From Fasciola hepatica (lineage: Eukaryota; Platyhelminthes; Trematoda; Plagiorchiida; Fasciolidae), in contig CANUEZ040000168.1 in NCBI GenBank assembly GCA_948099385.1, positions 10,760,001 to 10,824,000 of the forward strand: DNA of 64,000 nt, given 5' to 3'. How positions within the stretch are numbered: position 1 is the first letter of the stretch; each line of letters opens with the position of its first letter. Positions 1 to 62,050 of this stretch are shown in pieces. The notes under the pieces were generated by a model. It did no database searches. It saw nothing but the letters and a program-made list of their open reading frames with translations, and was not told where the DNA came from. The translations under genes were made by a program, and so were the position numbers.

Positions 1-21
1 TCTCTCCTCAACCACCTCTCT

Positions 22-678
22 TTGTCCAATCTATCCACCCATATTGCTCTCACTGACAACACGGCCGATACTAACAACGGTTCATTGTCAAATAATGCTG
101 AGAATAATCCTCTGTCTTGTAACTCACATTTTCTCAAGCCTCGTCAGCCTCTGAATCTCGGCTTCTTAAGCGTGCCTACTCTCATGCAAACCGGTCAGCG
201 GGGGCGTCTAGCGCTAACAATAGACTCTGGCGACTGACGTCTGTTGCGTAAGTGGAACGCGTACCCAGGATTCGAGCAGTGCGATTCAGTTAACCGTTCC
301 TGGAATCTCATTGAGATATTTTCTGCTCACTTTAGGAGACGAAGCAGCTAGAGCTTCGGGTCAACGTGGTGTAGGAATAGTCTTGACTGACAAGGTTGGA
401 TACCGATTAATGGTTGTTTATGTGCTGTAAGACTCCAGGGGTCAGTGGGCGCCCGAGGGGATGGCTGTGTTCAGCGCAATTTGTTTGTGACCTCGGCATA
501 CGCTCCAACAGACCGCAGCTCTGACATGCAGAAGGACGAGTTCTATGATGTACTTACCACTCTCGTTCACAGGAGCAAAGTCTCTGACATTGTAATGCTA
601 GCAGGTGATTTTAATGCACAAGTTGGCAAACTGAGTATCAGAAGCCTGTTTAGGTGGTCGTTATGCCTTACCCGCTGA
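22..678 (+). pseudogene. Family A endonuclease domain, broken
   Basis: In a live element this region would encode the APE-like endonuclease that nicks target DNA. The N-terminal part (22-237) ends in VPTLMQTGQRG, which lines up with the NVRTLCQIGQQ start of the family B endonuclease on the - strand near 13320. After a frameshift near 237 the frame picks up as DVCCVS. It resumes at 445-678 with the YAPTD and GDFNAQ motifs, then stops. The pieces lie in different frames, so no protein can be made. Confidence 0.75.
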
Positions 679-1289
679 GCGTACAGATAACGGGGATAGG
701 CTTCTCTAGTTTTGTGTAGACAATTGGTTATTCGTGTTTAGTACAATTTTCCGACACAGTTCGCGTCACACAGCGACATGGCACTCCAACTCTACAGGAA
801 CTCAGAGCCAATTCGGTCATATCGCAGTAAGCTACCGGTGGCGCAGTTCTGTCCAGAACCGTGGATCCTACTGGTCCACGTACGTATAGTCGGAGCATGC
901 ATTAGTTTAAATGCGATTTCCTCTCCAGCTCCATGATCATCGACACAAACCACAAACCCGGTTAGTCGTACAATGTTTGTCTGATCCTGAAGTTTACACC
1001 CGTAATAAACAGAAATTATCACATAAGCTAGGATCTACGACGAACAGTAATGTAGATGAGCATTGGGCCCATATCAAACAGGCGATGTAATTGGCAGCCG
1101 GTTTCGCCTGCGGTCCTAGATCCGATGTCGATCAATGACACTGGATTTCCCAAGAGTCGCTGAGTCCAATGGAGCAGAACCATCACATCTTGAACTGTAA
1201 GGAGATGAATAAGATACGAAGAAATCCACAAAGGTAAATCACACAAAGCCTTAAGAAGGATCGGGACAGTTGTTGGACCAAGGTAGCTG

Positions 1290-1945
1290 AAGAGATGGAA
1301 GTAGCAGCTGCTTCAGGCAACAGTCAAAGACTGTTCAAACTTATTCGCAACACTGGTGAACGACGAACCCTGGTTGGTGAAGCGATATGCGATAGGAATG
1401 GAGAGCCTATTCGTGGCAAGCAGCAAAGGCTTGATCGTTGGGCTGAATACTCCACGGAACAGTTTAGCTGGCTGCGCGTTAATGTGGTTACCCCGACATA
1501 GACAACTGCGATTCCTTGGGAAGTATCACTTAAGCCCCCATCGGAAGTGGAAGTGGAGTGGAACATTCGATTACTAAAGTGTGGAAAAGCGGTCGGTCCT
1601 GATGAGGTTCCTCCAGTTCTTTTCAGAATGGGTGCTGGTATGTTGATAAATCCTTTACCACCTTGCTCTGTGACATTTGGAACCAGGAACGTATTCCGAT
1701 ATTATAAGGCGAGTCATTGATTGTGCCGATCTTCAAGAAGGGAATGGTCGGCGGTTGTAGTGATCGTCGTGGGGTCAGTTTAATTCCGATATTGACCAAG
1801 GTATTAACCTCGCTTTTGCTGCGCCGTCTGACACCGGCCCGCAAGAGTAACGCTGGGGAACAACGGGCCGGATTCCGCCCAGGTTGAGGATGTATCGACC
1901 AGATTTTTACTTTTCGCCAATTGATTGAAACGCGTCACACACACA

Positions 1946-1978
<33 letters not shown>

Positions 1979-3026
1979 TCGACTGACAATAATGGCTTTT
2001 CTCGACTTGAAAGACGCATTTGATTCAGTTGACTAAACAGCGCTATTCAGTGCACTTCATCGAAAAAGTATGCCACAGAAGTTCGTGAATCTACTGGGAT
2101 CATTGTACTTTCATATTTCTGGCAGCGTAAGGGTTTACGGTGAACTATCCAGTCCATTCGAAACGACCAGTGGTGTTCGACAAGAATGTCCCACTTCGCC
2201 ATTTCTGTTCAACTTCGTCATTGATGGGATAATGGAGAATGCTTTGCGAAATCTTCAGGATGTGGGCGTCGAACTAAAAAGTAGTGAAAATCTACGTGAC
2301 CTAGATTACGCCGACGACCTTGTCTACTTGTTCGAGTGGACAGAACACGCATAACGTGCATTGAATAGATTCTCAAGAGCTGTAACTCCATTCGGCATGC
2401 GCTTTTCACCTCCAAAGTGTAAAGTGGTGTTGCGAGACTGGACTTCAACGGTTCCGACCTTGATGCTCTACGAAGAGGTACTAACTACTGTCGACTGCTT
2501 CGCCTACCTCGGAAGCAGCGTAATGGCGGATGGAAGTACGGTAGTAGAGGTGAGCACGCGCATATCCATGGCCCGAGCGGCGTACGCTGGACTGAAGCAC
2601 CTGTGGCACCGACCTGATATTCCACTGAAGTTGAGAGATCGTGTGTACTGTGCTGCGGTGCGTTCAGTTTTGTTGTATGGTTGCGAGACATGAAGTCTGC
2701 GTGCAGAAGATGTTTGTTGCCTTGAGGTTTTTGACCATCGATGGTTGCGTAGTATGGCCAAGATTGGATGGAATGACCGAGTAAACAATGCTGAGGTCAG
2801 ATATCGGATATTGGATACGAGTTCAGAGAATGTTCTATCACAGTGTATTCATCTTAGTAGACTTCGTTGGTTGGGGCGCGTGTTACGTATGGCGAACACA
2901 TGTCTACGGTATCATTTCCAGTTTTGCGTTCCTCGGGAACGGAAGAAGCCATATGAGGGTCAACAGATGGCTTGGCAGTGGGGAGTGAGAAAATGTTGTC
3001 ATTTTCTCTTTGATCAGAATGTTTAA
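1290..3026 (+). pseudogene. Family A reverse transcriptase domain, broken
   Basis: The pieces in order are a linker and finger region (1295-1501), the palm A motif FDSVD near 2020, the B motif (SGVRQECPTSPFLFNF, 2165-2215), the YADD catalytic motif (2305-2320), the thumb (2361-2693) and a C-terminal segment (2745-3026). Stops separate them, for example FDSVD followed directly by a stop and a TAA after the YADD segment. The C-terminus jumps from GVRK straight to CCHFLFDQN. Comparison with 23310-23430 and 59475-59700 shows about 35 residues are missing at that point. Confidence 0.8.
1936..1976 (+). repeat. (CA)n microsatellite inside family A RT
   Basis: Ten bases of CA repeat, a single G, then 30 bases of AC repeat. 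It lies between the FRQLIETR segment and the FLDLKDAFDSVD palm motif, so it falls inside RT coding sequence, where it would encode Thr-His repeats. The copy at 15894-15932 is 2 bp shorter. Confidence 0.95.
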
Positions 3027-3299
3027 TTAATGTGCGTTTGTACACTTAGACTGCGTATTTCCTGTGTTGGCCTTTAGGGAGTTCTTTTCTTTTCCGGTTT
3101 TGTTGGTCCACTGCCTTTCCATCTTGTATATTCATACTTCCTTATACAGCGTGCAACATGAGGATAAAGGCAGTAATCCATGGGGCTTGTCCTACTGTTT
3201 AACGCCCTACGATGATGATGATAGTGGTTATGATGAGAGTTTTGGAGTAAAACGCCGCTGGTCTTCCATTGTGGTTCAGCGGGGCTGCAATGGTTATAT

Positions 3300-3720
3300 C
3301 GTCTGCATCGATTTCTGCTTCCGAAATGACGCCAGGTTCAATGGTAATAGGCACAGTGTCTTACAGCTGGTTTGAAATTTTCCAATGAACTTTACCGTGT
3401 TTTTACAAGTTTCAGATAGAAACATCGCGTTACTTCTGCTATGCACCTGGCTCCTGTGAAACGGGATGGGGGGGAGGCATGAGCAGGCTCCACGGATGTC
3501 GCGAATGGCACCTGCCCACAAGCGACATTCGGAGACGAGATCTGAGCACAGCTCCGCTTCCAGTTGCGAACACTCCAGAGATACCGAAGTGCTGGTCGCT
3601 GTGCGGTGTTCATTCGTTTTTTCGGTCATCGTCAAAGGTACCAGCCCCATCCTAGACGTGGAACAGAATACCCGTGTTGTTTTGAAATCTCTTCGTCTGA
3701 GCGTCATAGGATATGCCCAA
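3300..3720 (-). repeat. Unclassified dispersed repeat, copy 1
   Basis: Read on the - strand, the part around 3480-3520 carries a CAGGTGCCATTCGCGACATC block that recurs as CAGGTTCCATTCGGGACATC on the + strand near 53355. It has a 137-codon open frame (3294-3707) that I do not recognise. It sits just downstream of the family A tail. The class is unknown; it may be part of a larger retroelement. Confidence 0.4.
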
Positions 3721-5571
3721 ACCTATGCAATGGTCACCATTGGAGATTTTAAATATCAAAGTGGCATTGTCTTATCGCGTCGTTTGAAGGCCAAGCAGCT
3801 TTGGCGATCTGTTGCAGACACCAATGGTTATAAACTTCCTTCTTACTGAGGTTTCCGACGCATGGTGGCCACGTTTTGCAGTTGTGGGCCAGTTTTGGGT
3901 GAATAATTCCCCTTAAGACGCGGACTTTGGTCCGGAGACTGATCTCGTTGCCCGCCAGAATTCATTGCGAAGCTAAGGAAACGTTCTCCTGGAGTTATCA
4001 ATGCGCACTTTGACTTTGTTTTTTTCTTGACCATTTCGGAGGATCATGGAGTCTCGTTATTTGAACGCCGGTACTTGCTCAATTTCCTTGCCGTTGACGT
4101 ATATCGACTGTATAGATTGTGTAGCGTAGGTCAAGAAGATCTTGGTATTCTACGTGATGATCTCTAGTCCCATGATTGCAATGGATCGTATGCAACCCAA
4201 AACTGGTTGTAAGGCTTTCGGGCTGTCCGCAAGGATGGAGATGTCGTCCGCAGCTTCCAAATCAACGGGAGAAGATCGGGGCCCATCTGGATACCAGGGT
4301 AATCAGTAAGCGCCTGGCAGATTATCTATTCGATTGTATAGCTAAACATTCACTGGCGGCAAGTGACAATCTTGATTAACACGAATTGCGAGGGAAACCA
4401 CCGGCTTCTTTTCCGTAGAGATGCGTTTTCACGAGACAAATAAGCTTCTGATGCATTCCATACGCCTTCAGGGTAGTTCGTGGAAATTCTTTGTCGACTG
4501 AACCAAAGACGACCCGAAAGTCAATGAAACCGGCTGCAGTCGGTTGTTGAAACGTGTGCCGACGTTCACTGAAAAATATAAATATTTGATCCATACGGCG
4601 GATATCTTGTCGATTGACGCGTGCTTCCAGCACCGTTGAAAAGCAGTTCAATAAAAACATGGAGGATGTTCTCGCGGCCATGTCGATTAGACTGATGCCA
4701 CAGTAGTTTGCGCACTCAATCCTGTCGCCTTGCTTTGTAAGAGGGGTAATATTGAAGATTTTCGATCCTTCAGGAGTTGTTTTTCTCTGTTGAACAAAAT
4801 TGGGCGGGGATGGGCTACAACAGTGTCAAAAGACACGATTTATTTATCTCTGGCACTATGGTGCTCTCCAGGTCGTGCATTACATCAGCAGTACACTCTC
4901 GGCTTGATAGGTTGCTAATAATATAGTAACACTCACTCTAGGTTGTTAAAATTTGATCCACGGAGCCCATTTCTGGACGGTTCAGTAAGTAATCAATGTT
5001 CGGTCCATCGTTGCATTCTTTTTACGGTGTTCATGAATGATTAGCCCGGCAACGTTGAGAATTAGTGGTTCTGCCGGTTGTCGCTCACAAGATGCAGTGC
5101 CACTTAGCAGAAGCGCTCTGAGAAGTCACCGCAGTTAGCTGCAGTCTTCGTAGCTTCGGACCAGTAGTTGTTGTGGTAGTTTCTAACCGAACGGGTGGGT
5201 TTTTGACGGAGGACTCGAACGTCCTGGTTATCACTTAAACGAGTGTCTCTAGCTTTTGCGGATAACTGGAGAGTCGCCCCTGAAACCCAATCCCGCCGTC
5301 GTCGCCCGACCCCCAGTTCGTACAAAGCGGATTATTGGATAGATGCCTCCAGTGAAGTCCATTGATGTTCCACTGCTACTTCTCTACCTGAATGTGTGAT
5401 GACTGGAGCGGAAGCTATCGCGTCTAAGACCGCTCGACGCTTTCTCTGTGATCCAAACGCAGCTGCGTTAATCCGCTTCGGGGCATAGATTCCCGACGGG
5501 TGTCTTAGTGGATTTTGATTTCGCATGGAGGCGGGTGTGTTCGGTGCCGTTTTTCTTACCTGTCTCCGCAC
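3720..5571 (-). mobile_element. RTE-like LINE, family C remnant
   Basis: Several - strand pieces read in order as a LINE. An upstream region (5571-5104) contains RRRRDWVSGATLQLSAKAR. The RT palm is at 4681-4376, with FIDFRVVFGSVD and LKAYGMHQKLICL. The AADDISILADS catalytic region is near 4260-4215, followed by a C-terminal part with VRIDNSRRTF near 4000. The pieces are in different frames with stops. The motif wording differs from families A and B, so this is a separate lineage. Exact ends are not visible. Confidence 0.65.
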
Positions 5572-6374
5572 CTCAGTAGGACCGACGATCTTCAGATAAA
5601 GATGCCCAGCATGATCGTCTCAAAAGGTCGGTAATTCGGGTAGTTCGCCTTGTATCTGTAATACCTCATTGGAAAATCTGGTACCGTATTGCATTCGATT
5701 GTGTGCACGTCAGTCTGAATTTGTGCTATGCAAAACTAACGATTTACTGGCATATATTATTTGTTTACAACTTATTCTGCTTAGTTTGAGTGGTCCCAGT
5801 TTGGCCTATATCGCCAGTTTGTAACTCTTTTCTGAGTTGAGAAACATTTAACGATTCACTGCAACACTGAACGACGTACTTCTCTGTGTAAATGTCTGCA
5901 AAGTAGGGTTATCATTCTCAATCATACACATTTTGTGTAACCTGAATAGGGTTAAACAAGACCTATGGTTGTTGCATATTCGTTTATGTCGTTTCTCATG
6001 CGTGTAATTTCTAGGACCTGAGAAGCTACGAATGATATTTTACTCTGCAAATTACTCAGTGACCATGAGCTAGTTTTGACTGATATATTTTGGAATTTCA
6101 CGCGATTGAACAAAAATAGGTCCCAGTAAATCGTTTACTCTGGAAATACTCGGCTGAAGTGTATTAGGTGGATAAAACAATGATTTAAGAGTGCAGTACC
6201 GAGCAAATAATTGTGAAATTATTGAGGAAGTTTCCTTTTCATCCTGATCGGGCTTCACAATATCTCCGATAAGCAAATGAATTTATAGCAGATTTCGGAA
6301 ACGGAAGATATCTCGTTTGTTCTGACGGGTGTCTAAAACTTGCAACGCATGCATTCACCAGCAACACTGAAATT
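5572..6374. other. Intergenic or upstream sequence, no clear feature
   Basis: I see no coding motif or repeat here. It lies directly upstream of the first recognised TCP11-like exon and could hold its 5' UTR, an earlier short exon or the promoter, but no TATA box or other signal is clear enough to call. Confidence 0.5.
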
Positions 6375-56894
<50,520 letters not shown>

Positions 56895-57244
56895 CTTCTC
56901 ACGACAAAGAATTTCAACCTCTCAACGGACTGTCCACAGTTGTGGATGGTGTTCAAACTGTGCAGTTGGTGATATGTGGATAACCGCACCAGTTTCGTCC
57001 GGCTGTTTGGAAGTTATCTCTCTCAGTTTGATTTGTTAATTCTTTCTCATGGAAAAAGTTGTTCGTATTTTGCAAGTTATCATCCGTATCATTTATGTTC
57101 CCCTTCTTTCCTCTGTGCTCTGTTCATGTACCATCGTTGCCACTGATAATAACAGTTGTCTCTATTCACTGATCCATTCTTTACTGGAAGGGGCGGACGG
57201 GACCGAAAAATGTGCCTGCGTTGCTATCGGAATTGACCTCTAAC

Positions 57245-58165
57245 AGGTTACATTCCTGGGCAGTTACATCTCGCCAAATGGCCAGATATCAGATGAGGTG
57301 TCATTTCGTATACAGAAGGCGCCTCTGACTTTTGTCAATCTGAGTCATCTGTGGCGCCGGCGTGACATCCAATTGTGTCACTAGTCAAGTGCACAGCCTC
57401 CGAAAAATTCGGTCGAAACCCTGACGATCGAGTTGCAGTTTATTCGATTGATACTATTCTTAGTAGCCAAAAAAATACAATAGACTATTGTGTAGCGGGA
57501 AGGAGTAGTATCAGTTGTATAAACTGGTATTCGACCGTATGTCGGTGCTTCGACCGAATTGAGATGATCCCGAAGTTTTCGGACAGACTGTACAGTCAAG
57601 TCGGTTCTTCTATACGACCCAAAATTTTGCCCATTATTGTTAGGGGGCAAAGACTCTCAATGTTTGAGCATCAACATCTCCGTAGTGCTGCTGAAATGTG
57701 GTGGGTGCACCGTATCAGATGTGCTGAGTAAGGAGTAGGGTGTTGGGAACCAGAGGTCAGTCTCTGGAAGAGGTACTGAAACTAAACAGGTTAAGGTGGC
57801 TAAGACATGCACGCAGACTTTGCGTGCGCTGTTCACCGAGGCAGTTAGTGATCGGAAGATAGGTCGGGGTGATCAGCCCAAGATATAGCAAAAAGTTATG
57901 AAGACCTTGATCACTGAAATTGGTAGGGTATGACCTTCGGGTTGGGGTCCAAGAGACCCGCCTATCAGATAGTTGGAGACATTAAGTAACATAGCTAGGT
58001 GTCGCCGCCAGGGTGGTGTAATTACATTCTGCTTACCACTTTGTCCTCAGGTCTCTTTCAGCAAGTGCTTCTATTCATTCTGCCCTCAACTAGATGATAC
58101 TGGGAGATATCAAACAAACCAAAGCACAGAAGCGCGAGTTTGATGATTGAACTCAACTGCACATG
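57245..58165 (+). mobile_element. Family B LINE 3' end fragment B10 (+), with insertion
   Basis: It starts VTFLGSYISPNGQISDEVSF, continues LSHLWRRRDIQLCH, is interrupted at about 57393-57600, then resumes with LSMFEHQHLRSAAEMWWVHR. The 3' UTR ends GATGATTGAACTCAACTG (58147-58164), the family tail. It lies 350 bp after the TCP11 stop codon. Confidence 0.78.
57393..57600. mobile_element. Insertion of about 205 bp inside B10
   Basis: The LINE thumb sequence should run from GTGCACAGC straight to GTTCTTCTATACG, but about 205 bp of unrelated sequence lies between. It contains CCGAAAAATTCGG near its left end and CCCGAAGTTTTCGG near its right end, which could be decayed inverted ends. It is not identified. 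Confidence 0.4.
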
Positions 58166-59400
58166 CCTGTCTTGTGAAACGTTGTTTGCCCTGTATCTAG
58201 CTTGTCATGCACTGGGACAATACTAGAGAATTGTAGATATGCCAACCAGGTGTCTATTCGGAAATCGGACCTTCTAACTGAACCACCTCTGCGAAAATCA
58301 TCTGCCTAAAGCGCCTACGGCGTGATGTTCTTCGTTATAGATTGTCAGGGCGCAGATTTGCACCTCAGATGCGTTCGGAAAAGAAAGCAGTCGCTCAACT
58401 AAAACGCTTTTGGCAAGTGGATGTCCAGCATTATTCCTGGCAGTGTCGCGAAAGCAAAGTAGGAATATTCCAACCACAATTACAGGTGAAAGTAAACGAC
58501 TTAAGCAGCAAACGCTTGAAGTCAGCTTCCACCCGCAGCTACTGTGCCACTGAATCGGTAGTTGTGTTCACGACCTCCCGGTTAACGATGCTATCTATGA
58601 GAGAACCATCCCATCCCCCACGCCAAGTCTAATTGCATATTTTGACCTATGTAAGAGCTTGGTCACCTACATTGCCAGAGCGGAAAGGCTATTACACCAT
58701 CGAATTGTTAGACGCATTTTAGTATGAAAATGCAGAGTAAATTTACCACGATTGCATCGTCAACGGGGTAAAGACCAATAAAGCCATCGATCAGTCGTTC
58801 AACACTGAACCACTGTAAGTCGACAACAAAAACTATAATGTATCTAGGACCGTTTTCAATAAGTAAACCACCTGAATCGTCCGACAGTGCGAGCATTTGA
58901 TCGATTGTACGATGAACACTTGTGCATATTCGTGATTTTACCTGCTTCTAAATTACCAGTTCATTCGATTTGCAATAAAAATGATCACAAACTACAGTAT
59001 TTGATTGATTTAATAGACATTTAGCGGGACACAGTACGATAAAGCATCTCAACAACATAGATTGAGAAATCGCAGCCAGGGCAGGTAATGCGAAAGCCGA
59101 TTTGATTGATTAAGCATTGACCTACCAATTAATTGCTTTGATGCAGCATATTTATAAAAATCAATTTCGTACAAAAACCAACGTGCAGTTCCGCAGCCTT
59201 GCTCTCGCTAGTTGGTAATGCGTAGTTCCGGGCTGCAGTGATTCGAAAGTTTCCTCAATCCAGTTGCTGCGAGCGACAAGTAGTGGAATGATAAAGGATA
59301 CATAGCGCAATCCACGTTTCCGGCATTTGTTAGCGAACTTGTAGCCGGAAAACCCCGTTCTACATATCAACGGCGAAATTCTCGAGATCTCGCGGGCAAC
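58166..59400. other. Downstream sequence, no recognised feature
   Basis: A 96-codon + frame (58342-58632) has no motif. The rest shows no repeat block seen elsewhere. Confidence 0.4.
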
Positions 59401-59404
59401 TCTA

Positions 59405-59775
59405 TTATTTGGAATATTGGTAGTTGGTACCGTTTTTCAGGATCCACAGAATGTGACAACACGTTCGCCGCTGTTTACGGTTTGCTGCCATATCCTTCAG
59501 TGTCTCCGGCCAACTGCTTGACGGGCCTTTTGAACACCAACCACGAGGGCGTGAAGCATCTACTTTTCCCAAGTTTGCTGTACATTTCCTCATTTCCCGT
59601 TGCCAAGTCATCTGTTGACCTCCACGTGGTTTCTTCCACTCCTTTGGAGGAACGGAAAACAGGGCACGGTGTAGAAGACGTGTGGATCCAAAATACAAAG
59701 AGCTCCGTGGGATGGCCTCCTCAAACCATAGGTGCAATCATGCGTGGCAGGTCAGACGAGGTCCAGTTTCATTGA
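59405..59775 (-). mobile_element. Family A LINE C-terminal fragment (A4)
   Basis: An open - strand frame reads KEWKKPRGGQQMTWQREMRK, CTANLGKVDASRPRGW and SSSWPETLKDMAANRKQRR, then CCHILWILKN. It preserves the middle piece missing from copy 1 and truncated in copy 2. The 3' UTR is not present. Confidence 0.75.
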
Positions 59776-59789
59776 AATAATTGCTGAAC

Positions 59790-61780
59790 AACATCTGGTT
59801 CTGTGCCCATGAAAAGGACACTCCAGCAAACAAACACGGAGAGAAACAGTTTGGCAGTCGAAAAACCTCGCCTAGATGGACGTTGGGAGGGTATGGGTTA
59901 ACTCATCGTCGATAGACCGCAAAGTCCCATTGACATTCAGTACGTCTACGTCTACGCAGAATCCAAGTCAATGTCTGAACGAACGGCATCGCGAACGGCA
60001 GGACAACGGATCGATAAGACGAAAAATGACTCCCGTCATGTGTTAGCTGACCGTATCACCAATCAGAAGAGATGATACCCGACGATAGCTTAGACTAATC
60101 ACTTTACGGCGCAACAACTGACAGATTCTGTTTTCTGTTAATAAAATGGAGTGATTCAAAAGCAGAAAAGTCTTCTCACGAGTTAGTGAGACCGAACACA
60201 AAAGACGTAGTAGAATACCCCGGGCTGGGCAGCTGTCACCCAACCCAACCTCGGCAGGACTGATCGATAAGTGAAGCACCAACGTAGACGGCAAGAGGCA
60301 ACAATATCCAGGTTTCAGTTGAAAGACCAGCATAAATTTCTCACGGGTGTTAGTGAACTGATCGAGGAGGCGAACGGCTCACTGATTCATACTCACAAGC
60401 GTCATCTGGATCACTAGACGGGCTCCGTAACACCGGTACGAGTTCCTCATGTAGATACCAATCTCCTATCAGAAGCGCAGTTTCGTCATCAAATAAGCTA
60501 TCTTGGATGACACAACGCTGCTGGGTCGGATGAGGTGGCTCAGCGTTGTCATTGGATTTGACAAAACTCCGCGGTTTGATATGGTTGAGTGAATAAGTTC
60601 GAACGAATTGGCATGAACCAGTTATCACGTCGATCCGTCGGAAAGGTTACGGATCCTTCTGTGAAAATCACAGATGAATAAGTCTGGCTAGCATCACAGG
60701 GTGCCCTTTGGCGTTATTGTCTACCACTCGCGCGAGAATCAAGACGGGCTAAGACCCGGTTGAGGCTATGTTAATCACAGCTTCACCCCTCAAAACATAT
60801 GACAGCCACATCTTTCATAGCTTCAGCATCTCTGTTCTTCCTGATTTTATTTGGGCTTTCGATTCAGTCGACCGCTGTCCTCTGGCGCTGCTTCTTGTTG
60901 GAAGATGTACCATAGAAATTCATTACTATCATTACGTCCCTGCACATTAATAGCTGCAGGTGAATTCAGGCTTACGGTGGTCTTCCACCCACTTTTACCA
61001 CAAGAAGTGGTGTACATCAGGGTTGTCCCCTCTCGTTCTCCTTCTAACTTGGCAGTGTATCCGGTCCTACAGACCTTCGTCTGGTGTTGAATATTGTGTT
61101 AGTGAACTTCTCCCTGATACACAGCTGTCAAACTTTGATTATCCGGACACAATAGTTCACCCAAGTGAAGTTCCGGGACATATTCACGCTTGCTTAACAG
61201 CTTCGCCAACAGTGCATCAATGTTCGGTATTCGTTTAGCACCTTCAAGGTGCAAGATTATGCTGTAGAACCGAATCGTCCAACACCAGAGTTTACGGCGA
61301 TCACAATCAAAGTGGATGAGCTCGGTTGTCTAGGCAGTCGCATTTCACCCGGTATCGTCACGCACCGAAGGCATGTCCGGTTTTTATGAACCCGTTGAAT
61401 GTGGCGTCGATATGAAATAAGTCTATCTATCAAGGGTCAGTTATACACCACGGCATTCAGGCCAATTCTTATTTACGGTTCAGAAACGACCACTTCGATG
61501 CAAAGTTGACTGAGGGTATTGGGTACACAAAACAAATCATTGGATGAAACACTCAAGTTCGACAGACTAAGGCGGGCAGGGATGAGTCGCACGTTCCAAC
61601 GGGCGACATTTCCGGAGGCAAGCGCGTTCTTAGAAGAGCAGTGATAACTAGTTAATCACACGGAAGACGAGTATGAAAAGCCGGACTACATAGACGTGTT
61701 TGACCACCTGAGTCGGGTTCAGGCGATCCACCGAATCAGTGGTTAGAAAAATCGGAGGTTATGACTAAGCGTCGCAACCA
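59790..61780 (+). mobile_element. Family B LINE fragment B11 (+), heavily decayed
   Basis: 5' UTR blocks (CATCTGGTTCTGTGCCCATG, ACGGAGAGAAACAGTTTGGC at 59795-59865) match B1 read at 14000-13920. Further on come RT fingers (TKLRGLIWLSE...CENHR near 60550-60670), palm A FIWAFDSVDR (60848-60877), a motif C remnant reading YPDTIVHPSEVPG (61139-61177) and the thumb and 3' UTR up to about 61760. Stops are frequent. Confidence 0.65.
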
Positions 61781-61842
61781 GTCGCGCTTTTGTGTCCACA
61801 CACTTTCTTCATCGCCTTGTTACTATAATTTACATTGATTAT

Positions 61843-61844
61843 AC

Positions 61845-61897
<53 letters not shown>
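61843..61897. repeat. (TA)n tract, left
   Basis: About 55 bp of TA repeat with one G interruption (61857). Confidence 0.95.
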
Positions 61898-61899
<2 letters not shown>

Positions 61900-61983
61900 C
61901 ACACGACCGGCGTCGCGGCAACAATCGCGAAACCAGTCGTGTGCTTCCGGGGGAATTTTGTCCACGCGTTTACATACTACTTA

Positions 61984-61985
<2 letters not shown>
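61897..61985 (+). repeat. Small repeat D, copy 2, between two TA tracts
   Basis: Begins AAGCACACGAC (61897-61907), whose exact reverse complement GTCGTGTGCTT lies at 61936-61946. It then continues CCGGGGGAATTTTGTCC, shared with 49170-49240. It could be a small element that inserted into TA-rich DNA. Confidence 0.6.

Positions 61986-62048
<63 letters not shown>
61986..62048. repeat. (TA)n tract, right
   Basis: About 63 bp of uninterrupted TA repeat. Confidence 0.95.

Positions 62049-62050
<2 letters not shown>

Larger units (their letters stand above)
1..3225 (+). mobile_element. RTE-like LINE, family A copy 1 (inactive)
   Basis: This is a non-LTR retrotransposon remnant with an APE-type endonuclease followed by a reverse transcriptase in one original reading frame. 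The endonuclease shows as DVCCVS near 240, SAYAPTDRSS near 495 and AGDFNAQVGK near 600. The RT shows as AFLDLKDAFDSVD near 1995, a GVRQECP block near 2175 and the catalytic YADD near 2310. The C-terminal part reads YLGSSVMADGS and then LRWLGRVLRM near 2860. The reading frame is broken by many stops and shifts. The 3' end (about 2994-3223) is non-coding and finishes in a short GAT-repeat tail, as RTE elements do. The same tail occurs at 23385-23609. The 5' end runs off the window. Clade assignment (RTE/SR2-like) rests on motif style and tail type. Confidence 0.85.

Noticed and set aside
445..678. Host craniofacial-development-type gene
   Set aside because: Such names in databases often come from RTE/BovB endonuclease; the YAPTD and GDFNAQ motifs next to RT remnants show it is a LINE.
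58342..58632. A 96-codon frame as a small gene
   Set aside because: No motif, no context, and no support beyond being open.
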